A DNA stretch of 64,000 nucleotides from Cricetomys ansorgei (GCA_026225945.1 JAMJFZ010002884.1:2542001-2606000), one strand, 5' to 3'; positions 17,001-29,235 are shown, counted from the first letter of the stretch. The notes: a model not told the origin generated them from the letters alone. A program made the numbers and translations.

Positions 17001-18934
17001 TTTGTTTTCAGACCCAGGATCTTCTATAGGAAATAATGCAGGGTTGAAATGTACTCAGTTCATAAGAGATTAAGATGCTTATAGAGAGTAACTGTCACAA
17101 TTGGAAAGAAAGGACATAAATAGATACTTTCAGAGTTTATGTCCTTGCAACTCAAGTGCTAAATATCATAAATATGCTTTTTCTAGAACTCTCTCAAAAC
17201 TGATGCAGGGAAAGGGACTATCATCAGACAAAGATACCATATGCCCATTGAAAACAATAATAAGTGCAAATAAAAGAAACAAACTGAAAATATAACAGTC
17301 CATACATTTATAAACATATTTTTAAATATAAAATAAAGCCTTCTTGATAGAAGTAACTGATTCATTATATTGAAATTTGACAATTAAGAAATGAAGAATT
17401 TATCTTGATTTCTTTGTATATTTCAGTGTTACCAGAGTCCTAGGTGATCAAATACAGTTCTTCACAACAAAAGTATGCAAGCCAATAAGGAAAGAAGGAA
17501 TGATAGATTTCAAAAATCATTATTTTGTAATCCTTAATGAAATGACTGATTTTAACAATAATCATCAATAGGTAGAATTATTATATGGAAGACTGCTGTG
17601 ACTTTTTATGGGAAGGGACAGTCACCCTTTGAATCTTCCCACTAATCCACTCCACACCAAAACATGGGACAATCTTCAACCTGATGTAATATAACATGAA
17701 ACAGCACCACATATGAAGATTCTTGCCAAAAAATTGAACCTGAATTTAAGCCTCTTCTAGGTAATTTCCATTTGTAGGAAATACAGGAAACAAACGAACA
17801 ATTCAGTTGACACCCAGTGAAACTAACCGACAAGAGCAGCGAATGGCACTTTCTAACAGACAACTGACAGTTTCTTTAACAAGTCCATGGTGGTGGGAAA
17901 GGCAAACATAAAAGATGAAAAGTGTATTTACAATACAGTAGTTTAAGCACAAACTGAACACAATGTGTAGATTTTTGAGTGTTACTTTTAACAGAGCAAC
18001 TATAAAAATAGCCATTGTGTGACATATAGGAATGATAAGATGTCAAGCAATTATTAATTTTGGGGTGTCATAATGTCATTATGAGTTTCCTAAGAGCCAA
18101 TAAATATTAAACCTGCGTGATAGGAATGTGGGAGTTCTGGTACTGTTTTCTCTACTTTGTGTACATTTGGAAATTTGTAACAAAAATTTAGAGAACGATG
18201 TAGTGAATATAAACATATAAAATTGATAGAGTAGATACATATATAAATGTACACTGAAAGTACAGATTCAGAAAATAGTCATCTTAAGATTATATGACTA
18301 TGTAAGTGTGAAAGAGATAACATCCCCACAGAGTATATATGGATTTCCCATCTCAAACATCTTAGATGGAAGCCAGATGTTATGTTTACATAACTGTCAG
18401 GGGACACTCAAAGGACCTCTAGCAGAGATGCCTAGGGAGATGTTGAATACTTTTGTTTGTGAAATGAGCAGGTAGAAAAATCTTCCAAATCAACATATAA
18501 TTTTATATAGTGTGAAGTTTTAAATGTGTAAGTGGAAGCAAGTGAACAAATGAAACATTTTTAAGTGGTCATTTAAACAGTTATATATCTAATAGCATCT
18601 GTATTCAGGAAAGTCAAAACTAAAAACCATTTAAAAAATTATTCCATGGTTCAGATTATATTCAAGTATTTATGGAGTATATGTGGTGCTTGAGTGCATT
18701 TGTAAACAGTGAATTGGAAAAAAAAGAGTATGACAAATAAAAACAATAGTAATTTCTTTCTGGAAGTTTCCTCTATGGAAAATAATGGGAAATCTGAGGA
18801 CACATGTTGAAGTCACACAGATTTCATTGTGCATTCTTTTACAAATTCTGGTGTTATAATGCTATTAAACCAACTAATACCTACTCAAAAAAAATTAAGC
18901 TTACACAAACAATTAAAAGAAAGCATTGTACTTT

Positions 18935-19316
18935 GGATATAAAGTCTATCTCCTAAAGGAAGACTGATCTCCAGCAGGTGGAGCTATTGAGAAATTAGTG
19001 GCTCAGGATGCTTTGCTGAGTTAATAGCTGATTGGACTACTATGAGATGTGACCTGGTGGGAGGTAGTGGTTCTCTAAAGGTATGACTTCAAAGCTTTAT
19101 CAGGTTACTAGGTCCATCTTGTAACTCCCTTTGCTTTCTGAATCCCTGGAAGTGAGCACCATTGATTTGCCACACTTTTTCATCATGACTTCAGTCTTGC
19201 TTAAGAGCAATAAAATTAGCTGATAATGAACTGAAACCCACGAAACATTGAGCCAAAGTAAAAATTTTCTTTCCTTAAGTTGTTTATGCCAGTTATTTTG
19301 CTACAGCAAAGAAATG
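18935..19316 (+). repeat. Probable MaLR-like LTR or L1 3' end
   Basis: GAGATGTGACCTGGTGGGAG, GAGCCAAAGTAAAAATTTTC, TTAAGTTGTTTATGCCAG and TTTTGCTACAGCAAAGAAAT resemble the 3' part of mammalian dispersed repeats that end in an AATAAA-like signal followed by 'cctttaagttgttt...cacagcaacgaa'. The class is not resolved. Confidence 0.45.
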
Positions 19317-19456
19317 GCGACCCACGCACATTGCAACACATGTTTCTCGATTTGTTTCATAACCTGTTCCTACATAGTATTCTAGCATTATTTCCTTTTA
19401 AATATACTGTCTATGCTGTGGACTTTCAGCTGCTGACAGAACTGGGGCTGTTCCTT

Positions 19457-19700
19457 TCATTTTATTTCTCTCTCTTTCTCTCTCTCTTTTTTCTTCCTTT
19501 CTTTCTTTGTTTCTTCCTTTCTTTGTTTCTTTCTTTCTTTCTTCTTTCTTTCTTTCAGTTTTTCAAGACAGGGCTTCTGTTGTAACTCTGGCTATCCTGG
19601 AAATCACTCTGTAGACCAGGCTGGCCTTGAACTCAAGAGATCCTCCTGCCTCTGCATCGTGACTTCTGAGATTAAAGGTGTGTGTCACCATGCCTAGCCC
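19457..19700 (-). repeat. (TTTC)n tract and B1 SINE
   Basis: A polypyrimidine tract of TTTC/TTCC units (about 19464-19556) is followed by a reverse-strand B1: TTTTTCAAGACAGGGCTTCT, GTAGACCAGGCTGGCCTTGA and GAGATTAAAGGTGTGTGTCA. On the minus strand the order is B1 body then an A-rich tail that has grown into (GAAA)n, the usual SINE tail microsatellite. Confidence 0.85.
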
Positions 19701-21162
19701 AGAACCTGGTTCTTAATTATAGCTCTACATTAATTATAGTGGGTGCTCAACCATGGTTCACTACATTAAAATATTTGCTAAACTGTATCTAAGCTACCTC
19801 TTCTGTGATGATTCTTTCTGAAAACAATCTAATTTACTAAGATTGCTGAAAAAAGAGACTATGAGTTTAAAAGAAAAGGGGATCAATTTTCCAGTGCATT
19901 CTCATTTCAGGAAAAATCTTGAAACTAATTCAAACATATGCGTGAGACATGAGTGAGGCAGCTGCCAGCATTAGTAAATCCCACCTTTTGTCTTACCGCT
20001 AGTGCTTATTTAGGAAGCACACAGACTTCTCGTGAGAGCTGCTGACTGAAGAAGAATATGTGATTCAGTTGTCTTACCAGACTCCATTTACCATCTGTGT
20101 CCTTTTATATAACAATCATAGAATGAAAATACTTTGGTTTTCACCTTGACACTGTTCTCTAGTTAGTGACAATTTGGGGAATCTCTCTCTTTCTCCCTCT
20201 TTCTCTCTCTCCTTCTTCTAGATTTGCTGGCCAATTATAGAATAGTTTCCACAGAAAACCTAGTGAAATTCTGTCATTTTTAAAGCTTAGATGCACAGTT
20301 ATGGCTTCCAATGATTAGACATGAAATTCTGCGTTTGATTTATGGTCAATGGAACCTAATTCTATGGCCCTGTGCCTGAATGTTGGGATGGCAGAATCCC
20401 ATACTGGAAAAATGTAGTTTTCCAAGTTGATGAGGTTGATTAATGAAGAGGTTTTCCTCAAATTCATCTCAGAAGAGTGAGTTCTTGTGTTCCCTGAAGC
20501 TGAAAACAGAACACTGGGAGTGATTGTTCCTAGCACTAAATGATTAGTGACAGGATTTAGAAAGTCACCATAACAATAGGTAAAGCAAAAACAATAAAAA
20601 CCAAGACTTAATGAAAAGAAAATAAAACCACTATGTCTTGGAAGTAGAGACTAGATTGCCTAGCTCAGGGTAATAATTCATGGAAAAATCAGTTACGAGC
20701 CATTTAAGTAAAAACAAAGTTAATATAAGTATGTTTTTTAATCTAGAGAAAGTATTTTGTTCATTCACCACAAACCTTAAGAATAAGGAATGATTCATTA
20801 AAAAAGCAATAATTAAAATTAAAGTAATATAATAAAATAAATTATAAAACCCAATAAATAAAGTTAAGCTCTTACAATATACCTTAATAGCTATTTTTAA
20901 TGCACGCTTTAATTTTAGTTTAGAAAAAAATGCCTTGGTTTTTATATTACGACTATTTGCGTTGTGCCAGTGAAAGGTGAAGCCAGTGCACATAGACAAG
21001 ATAAATGTGCAGCACGAACCAGAGAGCATCAGTGTGATAAGACCAGGAAGTCCAAGTCACTGGGAAAGAAACAGATGAAAGTGTAGCAAGAAGATGAGTG
21101 ATGGGAAACAACAAAAAAGGCAGAAAAGACATGGATACAAAAGGGATCTGGATGGGCGAAGG

Positions 21163-21412
21163 CTTTCATTCATTCAACAAATATTTACTGATGCAAAAAC
21201 GAGTACCAGAGACATGGGACCAGCAGACAGGAGGAGCTCTGCAAGTAAGCTTTGAGCCTAGTTGCTGTTTATAACTGTACAAAAAAATCTGAGGGCCCAC
21301 TAAATACAAAATGTGTACCACTTGCCAAGCTTAGCAGAGTGCTGGACACTAAAGGAGACAAAAGAAGAAATACAATAGACCTCCTAACCTCTAAGAACTT
21401 ATTATGACTGAA
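21163..21412 (-). repeat. L2 3' ends
   Basis: TTCATTCAACAAATATTTAC is the reverse complement of the L2 terminus. Further on, AGAGTGCTGGACACTAAAGG and CTCCTAACCTCTAAGAACTT repeat the L2/MIR 3' pattern. Confidence 0.55.
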
Positions 21413-21567
21413 CTGTCAGTTGACTTCATCATTTTTAAAAATCATGTACTCTCTGGGAATTCAAAACAGATGTTTCTGCTGCAACAAATATGAGTTATGC
21501 TCTTTACTTTAAATTGTGTATGGTTTTTACAATTTTCTTTTCGTCCTCCTCATCTTCATCTTCTTTT

Positions 21568-21690
21568 GTGACAGGGTCTCATGGAGCCCAGGCTAGTGTC
21601 AAGCTGAGGATGACTTTGAACACCTAATCTTTCTGCTTTTACCTCCTGACTGTTGAGATTAGTGGCATGCCACCATGTCTGGTCTCTCAT
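21568..21690 (-). repeat. Old B1 SINE
   Basis: GTGACAGGGTCTCATGGAGC, CCAGGCTAGTGTCAAGCTGA, TTGAGATTAGTGGCATGCCA and CCACCATGTCTGGTCT are an antisense, diverged B1. Confidence 0.7.
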
Positions 21691-22059
21691 CTTAATTTTA
21701 GATGATAAATACTTTACAAAGGTATTAATATATGATTTTTTTCCTTTTACCTTTCAAAGTACAGCTATGATTAGCAGTCACAAGAGGAAGTCTCTTTGGC
21801 AAGCAAAGTCATTCAATGGTGGCTTAATCTTTGTTCTTGAAGCTATTAATCTGGATCCATTATTTGGGACATTTGAAATTATTCCTTAAGCAGTTTTGTT
21901 TATTTTATTTTATTAAAAGTCAATGCTTTTATCATTCAGCTGTATCTTAGTTGGAACAAATAACCCAAATAAAACCATATTTCCCATTCTCACTTCTCAA
22001 AACACATTTATGCAACAAAGTGCTTTATTGAAACTAGAATTTTAAAAGTGTCTTCCATT

Positions 22060-23270
22060 AGAAATAAACTATGAATTATAAACAAAATCAAAATGGGCAA
22101 AAAATGAGATCCCACAAAACTAAGAACTTCTACACTGCAAAGACTCAATAGAATGAAGTGAAAACTTGGAGAATACACAGAATGTGAGAAAATACAGCTG
22201 ATTAATCTTAGAAGGATCTGGAATACATAAGGAACTATACAACCTCAATGGCAAAAAAAGAAAGTCAAATCCTGCTTACAAATGTAAATGAGGCAGAGAA
22301 CAATGTAGTGACACCAGCTGCTACTCACATGCACATGGATGCATGTATGTGCACACACAAACATGCACACACACATGCACACATGCACATACACACATTT
22401 ATTTACAGAGATGGGGTCTTTCAATAAACCGGAAGATGGCTAGACTGCTATGCAAACAAGCCCCAGGGATCCTCTCACTTCTGCCTTCCCAGCTCTGGGA
22501 TTTTAAGCTCATACTACTGGGACTGAAGGATGTAGCTCATGTCCTCATGCTTTTGCAACAAGCACTTTACCAACGTGGACATCTCCCCAGCTATGAAATG
22601 GCATCTTGCTTTGCTTCTTTTGTCTTGTTTGAGCCAGAGTCTTACAGTGTAGCACAGGCTAGCCTGGAACTTTGACTACTATCCCCTCATCCTCATTAAA
22701 TAAAGGGATTGAACACATGCACTATGAAACATACTCCAAAAAAGAATATTTTGATATATAGAAAAATTTCAAATGCTGACACACATGGCCAATGGGGACA
22801 TAAAAACAATATTAATATCATAAATGGCTGGGGAAATTTAAATAAAAACCACACTGAGATTTAATCCCACCAGAAGAAGAATGGCTAATATCAAGCTAAT
22901 ACCAAGAAAACAAACAAACAAACAAAAGGTAACAAATGCTGGTGACAATGTGGAGAAAAGGGAACTCTGGTACCATTAGCGAGGATTTAAATTACCACAC
23001 AGACTGCACATATTGTAGAAAACAGTATAAGGATTCTTCTTCCAAAAAAAAAAAATCACATCTACCTTATGATCCTGGAATCTGACTACTGGATATATAT
23101 TCATAGAAACTTAAATCAGAATATCTAAAAGACATGATTACTACAGTATAGTACATAATAGCCAAGAAGTGGAATCCAATAGAGTCTATCAACTGATAAA
23201 TTGCTAAAGAGATTTTCATACATATACTCTATGGGTTCATGTTTATGTCATATTGAAAAAGGCTAGAATG
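22060..23270 (+). repeat. L1 ORF2 remnant, interrupted by the B3/B1 unit
   Basis: The left part (22085-22282) carries AACTTCTACACTGCAAAGAC and GGATCTGGAATACATAAGGA. The right part (22755-23270) carries GGTAACAAATGCTGGTGACA, ATGTGGAGAAAAGGGAACTC, CTTATGATCCTGGAATCTGA and ACATAATAGCCAAGAAGTGG. Both belong to consecutive segments of L1 ORF2. The B3/B1 unit at 22283-22754 sits between them, so it entered after the L1. Frames are destroyed. Confidence 0.75.
22283..22754 (-). repeat. Duplicated B3+B1 unit, copy 1 (first 118 bp inverted)
   Basis: 22401-22754 matches 34664-35017 with about five substitutions in 354 bp. 22283-22400 matches the reverse complement of 34553-34670 with two substitutions in the 115 bp compared. 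The unit is an antisense B3 SINE (TCCCCAGC... at its B2-promoter end) joined to an antisense B1 fragment (CTTACAGTGTAGCACAGGCT). In this copy the TG-rich end of the B3 has been flipped, and the seven bases ATTTACA appear at both ends of the flipped arm, once inverted. It interrupts an L1 ORF2 remnant. The 110-aa ORF across it is not a gene. Confidence 0.85.
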
Positions 23271-23279
23271 ATTTGAGAA

Positions 23280-23475
23280 GAGAGAATCTCAATTAAGAAT
23301 CCCCACACAGACATCTGTGTGCTCACACATGCCACGATGCATGTGTTGAAATCCAAGGACAACTTTTGGAGTCAGTTCTCTCCTTCCATTGGGGATTCTG
23401 GCAATTCGAGCTCAGGTGATCAGGATGTCAAGGCAAGCACACTTACACACTGACCCAGTTAGTCGACTGGCCCAC
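23280..23475 (-). repeat. B2-family (B3A-like) SINE
   Basis: GAAATCCAAGGACAACTTTT, GGAGTCAGTTCTCTCCTTCC and TCGAGCTCAGGTGATCAGGA, ending ACTGACCCAGTTAGTCGACT, fit the reverse complement of a B3A-type element. Confidence 0.7.
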
Positions 23476-23904
23476 ACAGGTGCAATACAAATACATGAAA
23501 CAAAATACCACATTACTGCCCATAAATATGTATAATTAGTGTGTGTCAATTAAAAGCCAATACTTAAAAACATAAAAATAATATAACGTGAACATATCTA
23601 GAGCTACATTAAAAGTTCTTTCAAAGGAAAAAATCTGGTTTAATTATATATTTCATTTAGCCAAATGCAAGCAAAAATTATCCCAATAGGCAATCAATAT
23701 AAAAACTGTGAGCTACTTTATAGTATTTTTGATTTGAAGGACTTGAAATTAAGTGTGTATTTTATACTTGCAGCACATTCCAATTTGGACTAGCAAGTGC
23801 TCAACATCCCAACAAAGTCAAACCAAATGTAGCTACATAGGAACAGTAAAGTCTGTGGTGCTGGTCCCCCAAACAGTGCATATCCGTCCATTAAAAATAA
23901 CTTA

Positions 23905-24080
23905 GTTATGTGTGGGTGTGTGAGTTTGTACACATACGTGCAGGTACCTATGGAGGCCAGAAAGGGCAATGGATCACCTTGAGCTGCAATTACTGGTTTT
24001 TGTGAGTCACCTGATACGGATGCTGAGAACTGTGTATATAATCTACCACAGAACAGTCTCTACAGCCCCCACTTTACCTT
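23905..24080 (-). repeat. B2-family SINE
   Basis: GTGTGGGTGTGTGAGTTTGT, CTATGGAGGCCAGAAAGGGC, TGAGCTGCAATTACTGGTTT and GATGCTGAGAACTG are the antisense of a B2-type SINE with its TG-rich tail at the left. Confidence 0.7.
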
Positions 24081-25001
24081 GCTTTTAAGCAAACGCATTA
24101 GAATAAAATCTGAAATTCAACTTTTATGTGTTCCCTTAGCAAATAATATTGTCCTTTTGCAACTTCTCTTGTGGTATTTTCTTCTTGGACACAAAAAATT
24201 TAGTTAAAGTTTATATATGGACTTGAGAAAATACAACTCTCATTAAACATTATTGCATCCTCAGTGCCTCTGGTGTAGTTGCACACTGAGGCCTGAGATA
24301 GAATACTTCCCGACTGGCTTGCAGAACAGGAGACTCCTACCTCTAGCTCTAGTGAATGATTTAACATCTGGCTCACATGTCTAGCTGATGATCAGGATCA
24401 TCTGAGGGATTTTTAGAAGATTATCATTCCTAGAGTCTGAATCAAATATCTGGTGAGTTGGAGCTGAAAATCTGTTTCTTTAACAAGTACAGTAGGGGAA
24501 AATGATGGATCTGGCTTCATTTCAGGACTATTGATTTATTTTGTCAGTACCCAGATAGTGAACCCTGCCCAACCCTGGACCATTCAGTAAGGACTTTCCT
24601 CACTCTGATTCTGTTATTTTTCAAGCTGACAAAGAAGCAGGATCTAATCCACACATGCATTTTGTTGTGAGGGAACAAAACAATAAGAGTTTTCAAAAAA
24701 GTTACATCTTTCTGTAACTCTCCTGCTTGTCTAGGTAAATCAGTGTGAATGTGCATGTGATATAGGTATCAAAATGTCACTGCAAAACTAATCAGTTCGA
24801 TGATAGTGAAGACTCTAGTAGCATATGTTCTTATGGTAGTTATGAAGCAGCCTACCAGCAGGACAAGCTAATATTGAGAGTACAAAACACAAATACAATA
24901 CAGAAAACATGAGGCATGAATCGATGGGATTTCAGAGACATTAGTGAATTTTCATGTATATTATTGGAGTTCATCTTGGTATTTCAAATAAAAATCACTT
25001 A

Positions 25002-25172
<171 letters not shown>

Positions 25173-25730
25173 TTAACAGTAAAAACTATGACATCAAAGT
25201 CAATAACTTTCACAATTCATATGAAAATGTACTTAGTTTGTTTATAAATACATTGAAAGATATAATTTAAGCTGGTGATAATAATCCATGCTGCTTATGT
25301 CAAAAACTGATAATATCTGTGAAACAAAAAATGGACTAACTACAACAGAATTTATAAAAATGTTCTTGTGAAATAAATGTTACAGATTAGGAAATTAAAA
25401 TACCTAAAAACTGTACCCATTATTTAATGAAATACTTTCTCTGAACTGGAATAAAGACAAGAATTCCACTACATTTAGTTCTGCAAGATAAATAAATACC
25501 TATTGAGTAATTACTGTTCACTAGTTCACTATTTACACCACTAAGTGATGGTAAACAGGGATTGGTCTAATGAGCAAGTTTGGTCATAAAGTAATAAGAC
25601 TCATACTTTTGAAAAATATACATCTATTAACTTGGGATTCTACTAGTGTTCCAAACATTTGACCAGTATTTCTGATGTGATTTCAACATCATAAAATTCA
25701 CCCATTCAAAGTATACAGTTCAATGTTTGT

Positions 25731-26045
25731 GTGTGTGTGTGTGTGTGTGTGTAATCCATACATGTATATATACTTGTGTATGGGTTCATGCACATGTGTG
25801 TGCATGTGTGGAAGCCACAGATTCACATTAGGTGTCTTCCTATATGTTCCTCCACCTTATTTTTTGACATAGGGTTTCTCACTGAATGTAGAGCACACTG
25901 ATTAGGCAAGACTAGCAGGCCATCATGTCGCAGAGATCCTCCCATTTCTGCCTCCTTAGCATTAGGGTTACATGCATGCACCAACACACTCATATTTTTA
26001 GGTGTGTTCTGGAGATTTGAACTAGGGCACGAGCAACCACTTAAG
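25731..26045 (-). repeat. B3 SINE with (TG)n tail
   Basis: (TG)11 at 25731-25752, then GGTGTCTTCCTATATGTTCC, TAGGGTTTCTCACTGAATGT, GATCCTCCCATTTCTGCCTC, GAACTAGGGCACGAGCAACC in the order of an antisense full-length B3. Confidence 0.75.
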
Positions 26046-26148
26046 TGAGTGAGTCATTATTTTTACCCCTCAATTTTTTTTAAATGTATTTCAGATTTGT
26101 AAAGACATCACCATAATATAACGATTTTTAAAATTAATCATTCTTGGG

Positions 26149-26500
26149 GCTAGGGAGATGACTCAGTATTTATAACACTTGCAAGCATAAGGACCAGAGT
26201 CAAATCCCCAAGAACACACATAGCATGTCAGTTGGACAGTGCGGCACACCTGTAACTCCAGTGCTTAGAAGGCAGGGATGGTAGCCTGAAGGAAGGGGCT
26301 CCTCAGACTACTTGTATCAAGTAGCTCCGCATTTAGTTGAAAGACCATGCCTCAGTGAATGAGGTGAAAAGTAACCAAGTAGAACTCCCTATGTCAACTT
26401 AGACCCTCCACATGCACCTGCACACACGTGCACCTGCACAGACATGTCTGTTCATACTTGTGTGAACACACACAAACAGACATACAGACATACACATGAA
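26149..26500 (+). repeat. B3 SINE
   Basis: GGGGCTAGGGAGATGACTCA begins the element, followed by CACTTGCAAGCATAAGGACC, GGCACACCTGTAACTCCAGT and GACCATGCCTCAGTGAATGA, with a CA-rich tail to about 26500. Confidence 0.75.
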
Positions 26501-26756
26501 AATAATAACAATTAAATATCCCACAAAGAAACATTTCATGTTACCAGTTTTGTTTTGTTTTTTTGGTTGCTGTTGTTTAAAAGCAGAACTGGGGTATAAT
26601 GAGACTATTTTAATACAGGCTAATGCATGAAGGTTCAAAGCAAAAGAGGAGTGGTGCTCAGAAGCAAATTAGACACAGAGGAATGGGTATGGGCTTCTCT
26701 GAGAATCATACTTCACTGTGTTTATGATAGCCATGTGAAGACAGAGTGGGTTTTTT

Positions 26757-26802
26757 GTTTTATTTTTATTATTTATTTACTTATTTATTTATTTATTTAT
26801 TT
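26757..26802. repeat. (TTTA)n microsatellite
   Basis: TTTATTTATTTACTTATTTA-type units for about 45 bp. Confidence 0.85.
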
Positions 26803-27559
26803 TGTATTCTGAGTAGGGTTTTGAAGCTACTATCTTCTATGGGTTCCTAAGAAACCTAAATGAGATTACAAAGTGGTTCCTGCGAGGCACCTATCATGAT
26901 TGCAGTTGATAGGGTGACACTCTAGATGGCAAGGCTGCAGGAAGGGAGGAGACCTTCGTTATATTACCAGTCACTTTTATCTATCCCTAAATAATCTCGC
27001 AAAAGTTCCTCCTCACTATAGGACAAAGGAATTCTTAGATGAACACAGAAGGGCATTCATCACTCAGCCCCATCTGGCTTTTACCTAACCTGGAGAAGTA
27101 GCAATTATTCTTTTCCTGTCCCTTTCCCTCCTGCTTTAGATCTTATGAGTGCTCTCACCACCCAGCGAATAACCCTTTGCTTATGCTTTTCTTTTCCCTT
27201 TCCCATCTAAGTTTTGACTTCCCTGTTATCATCTAAATGTAACCACACAGCATCATCCTTTACAAAGTCTTCGTCGGGAAACCTGTGTTTCGTCCCTTTA
27301 AATTCGATGCCGAGAGCAGTGGTTGCCACTGAACAAGTAAGTGAATGAAAATAAGAAAATATATATTCAAGTAGAGTACAGTATATTGCAAACAATATCT
27401 CAAACTCATTTAGATTACTACTTGTTCCCTGGCCTAATGAGCAACCTAATTAAAACCCAATACATTCAGAAGAAAATCAGCTAAATGTTTCAATTATGGC
27501 TCATGTATCAGGCTCAGGATTTATCACTGCTGGGGATTGTTTGAGGGTATTTTGGTCGA

Positions 27560-27720
27560 CCGAGGGTAACGTTAAACTTCTGATACTCTTATCTCCACCT
27601 CTTGGGTGCTGCAATGACAACTGCATAGCACTAGAGTCTGTTAGTGTGCTGGTGGGATAGAACCCACAGCCTCATGAATGCCTGGTAAGCGGCCTCCCCA
27701 CTGTGCTATATCGCTGACCT
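27560..27720 (-). repeat. B4/B1-like SINE fragment
   Basis: CTCTTGGGTGCTGCAATGAC, GATAGAACCCACAGCCTCAT and GAATGCCTGGTAAGCGGCCT, ending CTGTGCTATATCGCTGACCT, match the antisense ID/B4 pattern 'ggaacccagggcctcatgcatgctaggcaagc...gagctacatccccagcc'. Confidence 0.6.
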
Positions 27721-27924
27721 GCTGAGTTTTGATCTTGACTTTTTTTTCTCGTTTTCCCGTTTCATACTGGTTTTGTTTTTACCTTTTCCACACCTTTCTC
27801 TTTTCTTTCGCTTTATTTTGGTAATGGATGTTTATGTTTCAGTTGGGTTTAGTAAGACAGATACTGTAAGAGTTGTTATAATCCATTTTCTCAGACCGTG
27901 GTGCTGTCAATATATTGTCTGAGT

Positions 27925-28130
27925 CAGTGGTTCTCAACCTCCCTAATGCTGTGACCCTTTAATACAGTCCCTCATGTTGTGGTGACCCCCAACTACAAAA
28001 TTATTTTCAGTGCTATTTCATAACTGTGATTTTGCTATTGTTATGAATTGTAATGCAAATATCTGATATGTAGATGGTCTTAGGCGACCCCTGTGAAAGG
28101 GTCGGTTGACCCCAAGGTTGAGAACTGCTG
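27925..28130 (-). mobile_element. URR1-type hAT MITE
   Basis: About 206 bp with terminal inverted repeats CAGTGGTTCTCAACCT and AGGTTGAGAACTGCTG. Internal motifs include GCTGTGACCCTTTAATACAG, TTGTGGTGACCCCCAACTAC and GGTCGGTTGACCCCA. The flanks GTCTGAGT and CTCTAAGT look like a decayed 8-bp target-site duplication of the hAT TCTAGA type. It is a non-autonomous element with no transposase and lies inverted relative to the copy at 52186-52414. Confidence 0.85.
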
Positions 28131-28577
28131 CTCTAAGTAGACTGGTGAGACATCTGAGAATAGTCTTTGAGTTACTCCTTATACTCACTCCCTACATATG
28201 GTGTTTACTTAGTGCTGAGTCTATATCTATTTTCTTCCTTGACTCCTTTTGCCAGACTCTGTCACATCCATCGAGGTGCTGCATCTCTCTCAGGATGCTT
28301 TAAGTACAGACCTCGTCAAATGAATTTCTGGTTTTGACACCAGAGACCCCTGACACCTACAGTTAAGGCCTAAAGTCATTAGCATGGAATGCAAGGATCT
28401 GTTCATTGAGTCTTTTACAGCTAGAACCTTAAGCTCTGACCATAGAGAATAAAGTGTAATTTCTGATCAGCCCCTGTTTAACAGTATCAGTGAAGTTACC
28501 TCTTCTACTTCTAGTAAAAACCTTTAGTAATAATTCTTTTAAAAAATGTATTCTTATTTTCACTTTTTATGTGAGAG

Positions 28578-28580
<3 letters not shown>

Positions 28581-28674
<94 letters not shown>

Positions 28675-28830
28675 AAGGAGGGTACCCAAGGAGGCCAGGA
28701 GAGGGCATTGGATTTCCAGGAGTTGGAGTGTCTGCTGGTTATAAGCCACCCAATATGCATTCTGGGAATCAAACTCTGGACCTCTGGAAGAGTCACATTT
28801 TAAAAATCAATAAACTATCTCTCCTAACCC
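28581..28830 (-). repeat. (GT)n(GA)n composite microsatellite plus B2-family SINE
   Basis: (GT)~18 at 28581-28617 runs straight into (GA)~26 at 28617-28669. A B2-type SINE in antisense follows: CCAGGAGAGGGCATTGGATT, GGAGTTGGAGTGTCTGCTGG, ATTCTGGGAATCAAACTCTG, GACCTCTGGAAGAG. Five overlapping ORFs here on both strands are repeat artefacts. Confidence 0.85.
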
Positions 28831-29109
28831 TTATCCATTATTCAGCTAACAGAGAATAATTTCAGGTTCTACGTATGTACCTTCAAGTCTTTGCATACAT
28901 TGCTTCTTGGCATTTTGGCTAAAATCAAGTGAAGTCTTTGCATGCTATATTCTAGCTGCAACATACTTCTGAAGTTTTTCCCACAGCAAGTTCCCTGCTT
29001 TAAAGGTTATCTCCCATGATCACTTTGAATAAAGTTCATAATTTCATTTTTCCCTCTCTCTAGCACTCTCTTTTACTGTCCTTAGTGTGTCATATATCAA
29101 GTTGGCATC

Positions 29110-29235
29110 CCCCTTTAGACTCTTTTTAATGACAGGAGCCTGGTCTTATTCACCTGTATATTCTTTGCACCTCTTAATACAGCACAGGCTATAAAATATA
29201 TCAAGTACTCAGTAAATGCTTGTGGAATTAAACAC
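29110..29235 (+). repeat. L2/MIR-type 3' end
   Basis: GACAGGAGCCTGGTCTTATT, AATACAGCACAGGCTATAAA and AGTACTCAGTAAATGCTTGT mirror the L2 3' end ('gggcagggacc...tagaacagtgcctggcacatagtaggcgctcaataaa'). Confidence 0.55.

Noticed and set aside
22343..22396. Irregular CACATG/ACACAC spacing considered as a CRISPR-like or tandem array
   Set aside because: It is the TG-rich tail of the flipped B3 SINE; the genome is mammalian and no repeat-spacer order exists.
22343..22675. ORF sharing a nearly identical ~90-aa segment with another ORF at 34639-34938, as if a small gene family
   Set aside because: The shared segment is the duplicated B3+B1 SINE unit; there is no codon constraint and the frame comes from non-coding SINE sequence.
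28511..28859. Several overlapping ORFs on both strands rich in Ser-Leu, Thr-His, Cys-Val or Arg-Glu
   Set aside because: They translate the (GT)n(GA)n microsatellite; the protein pattern is a dipeptide artefact.
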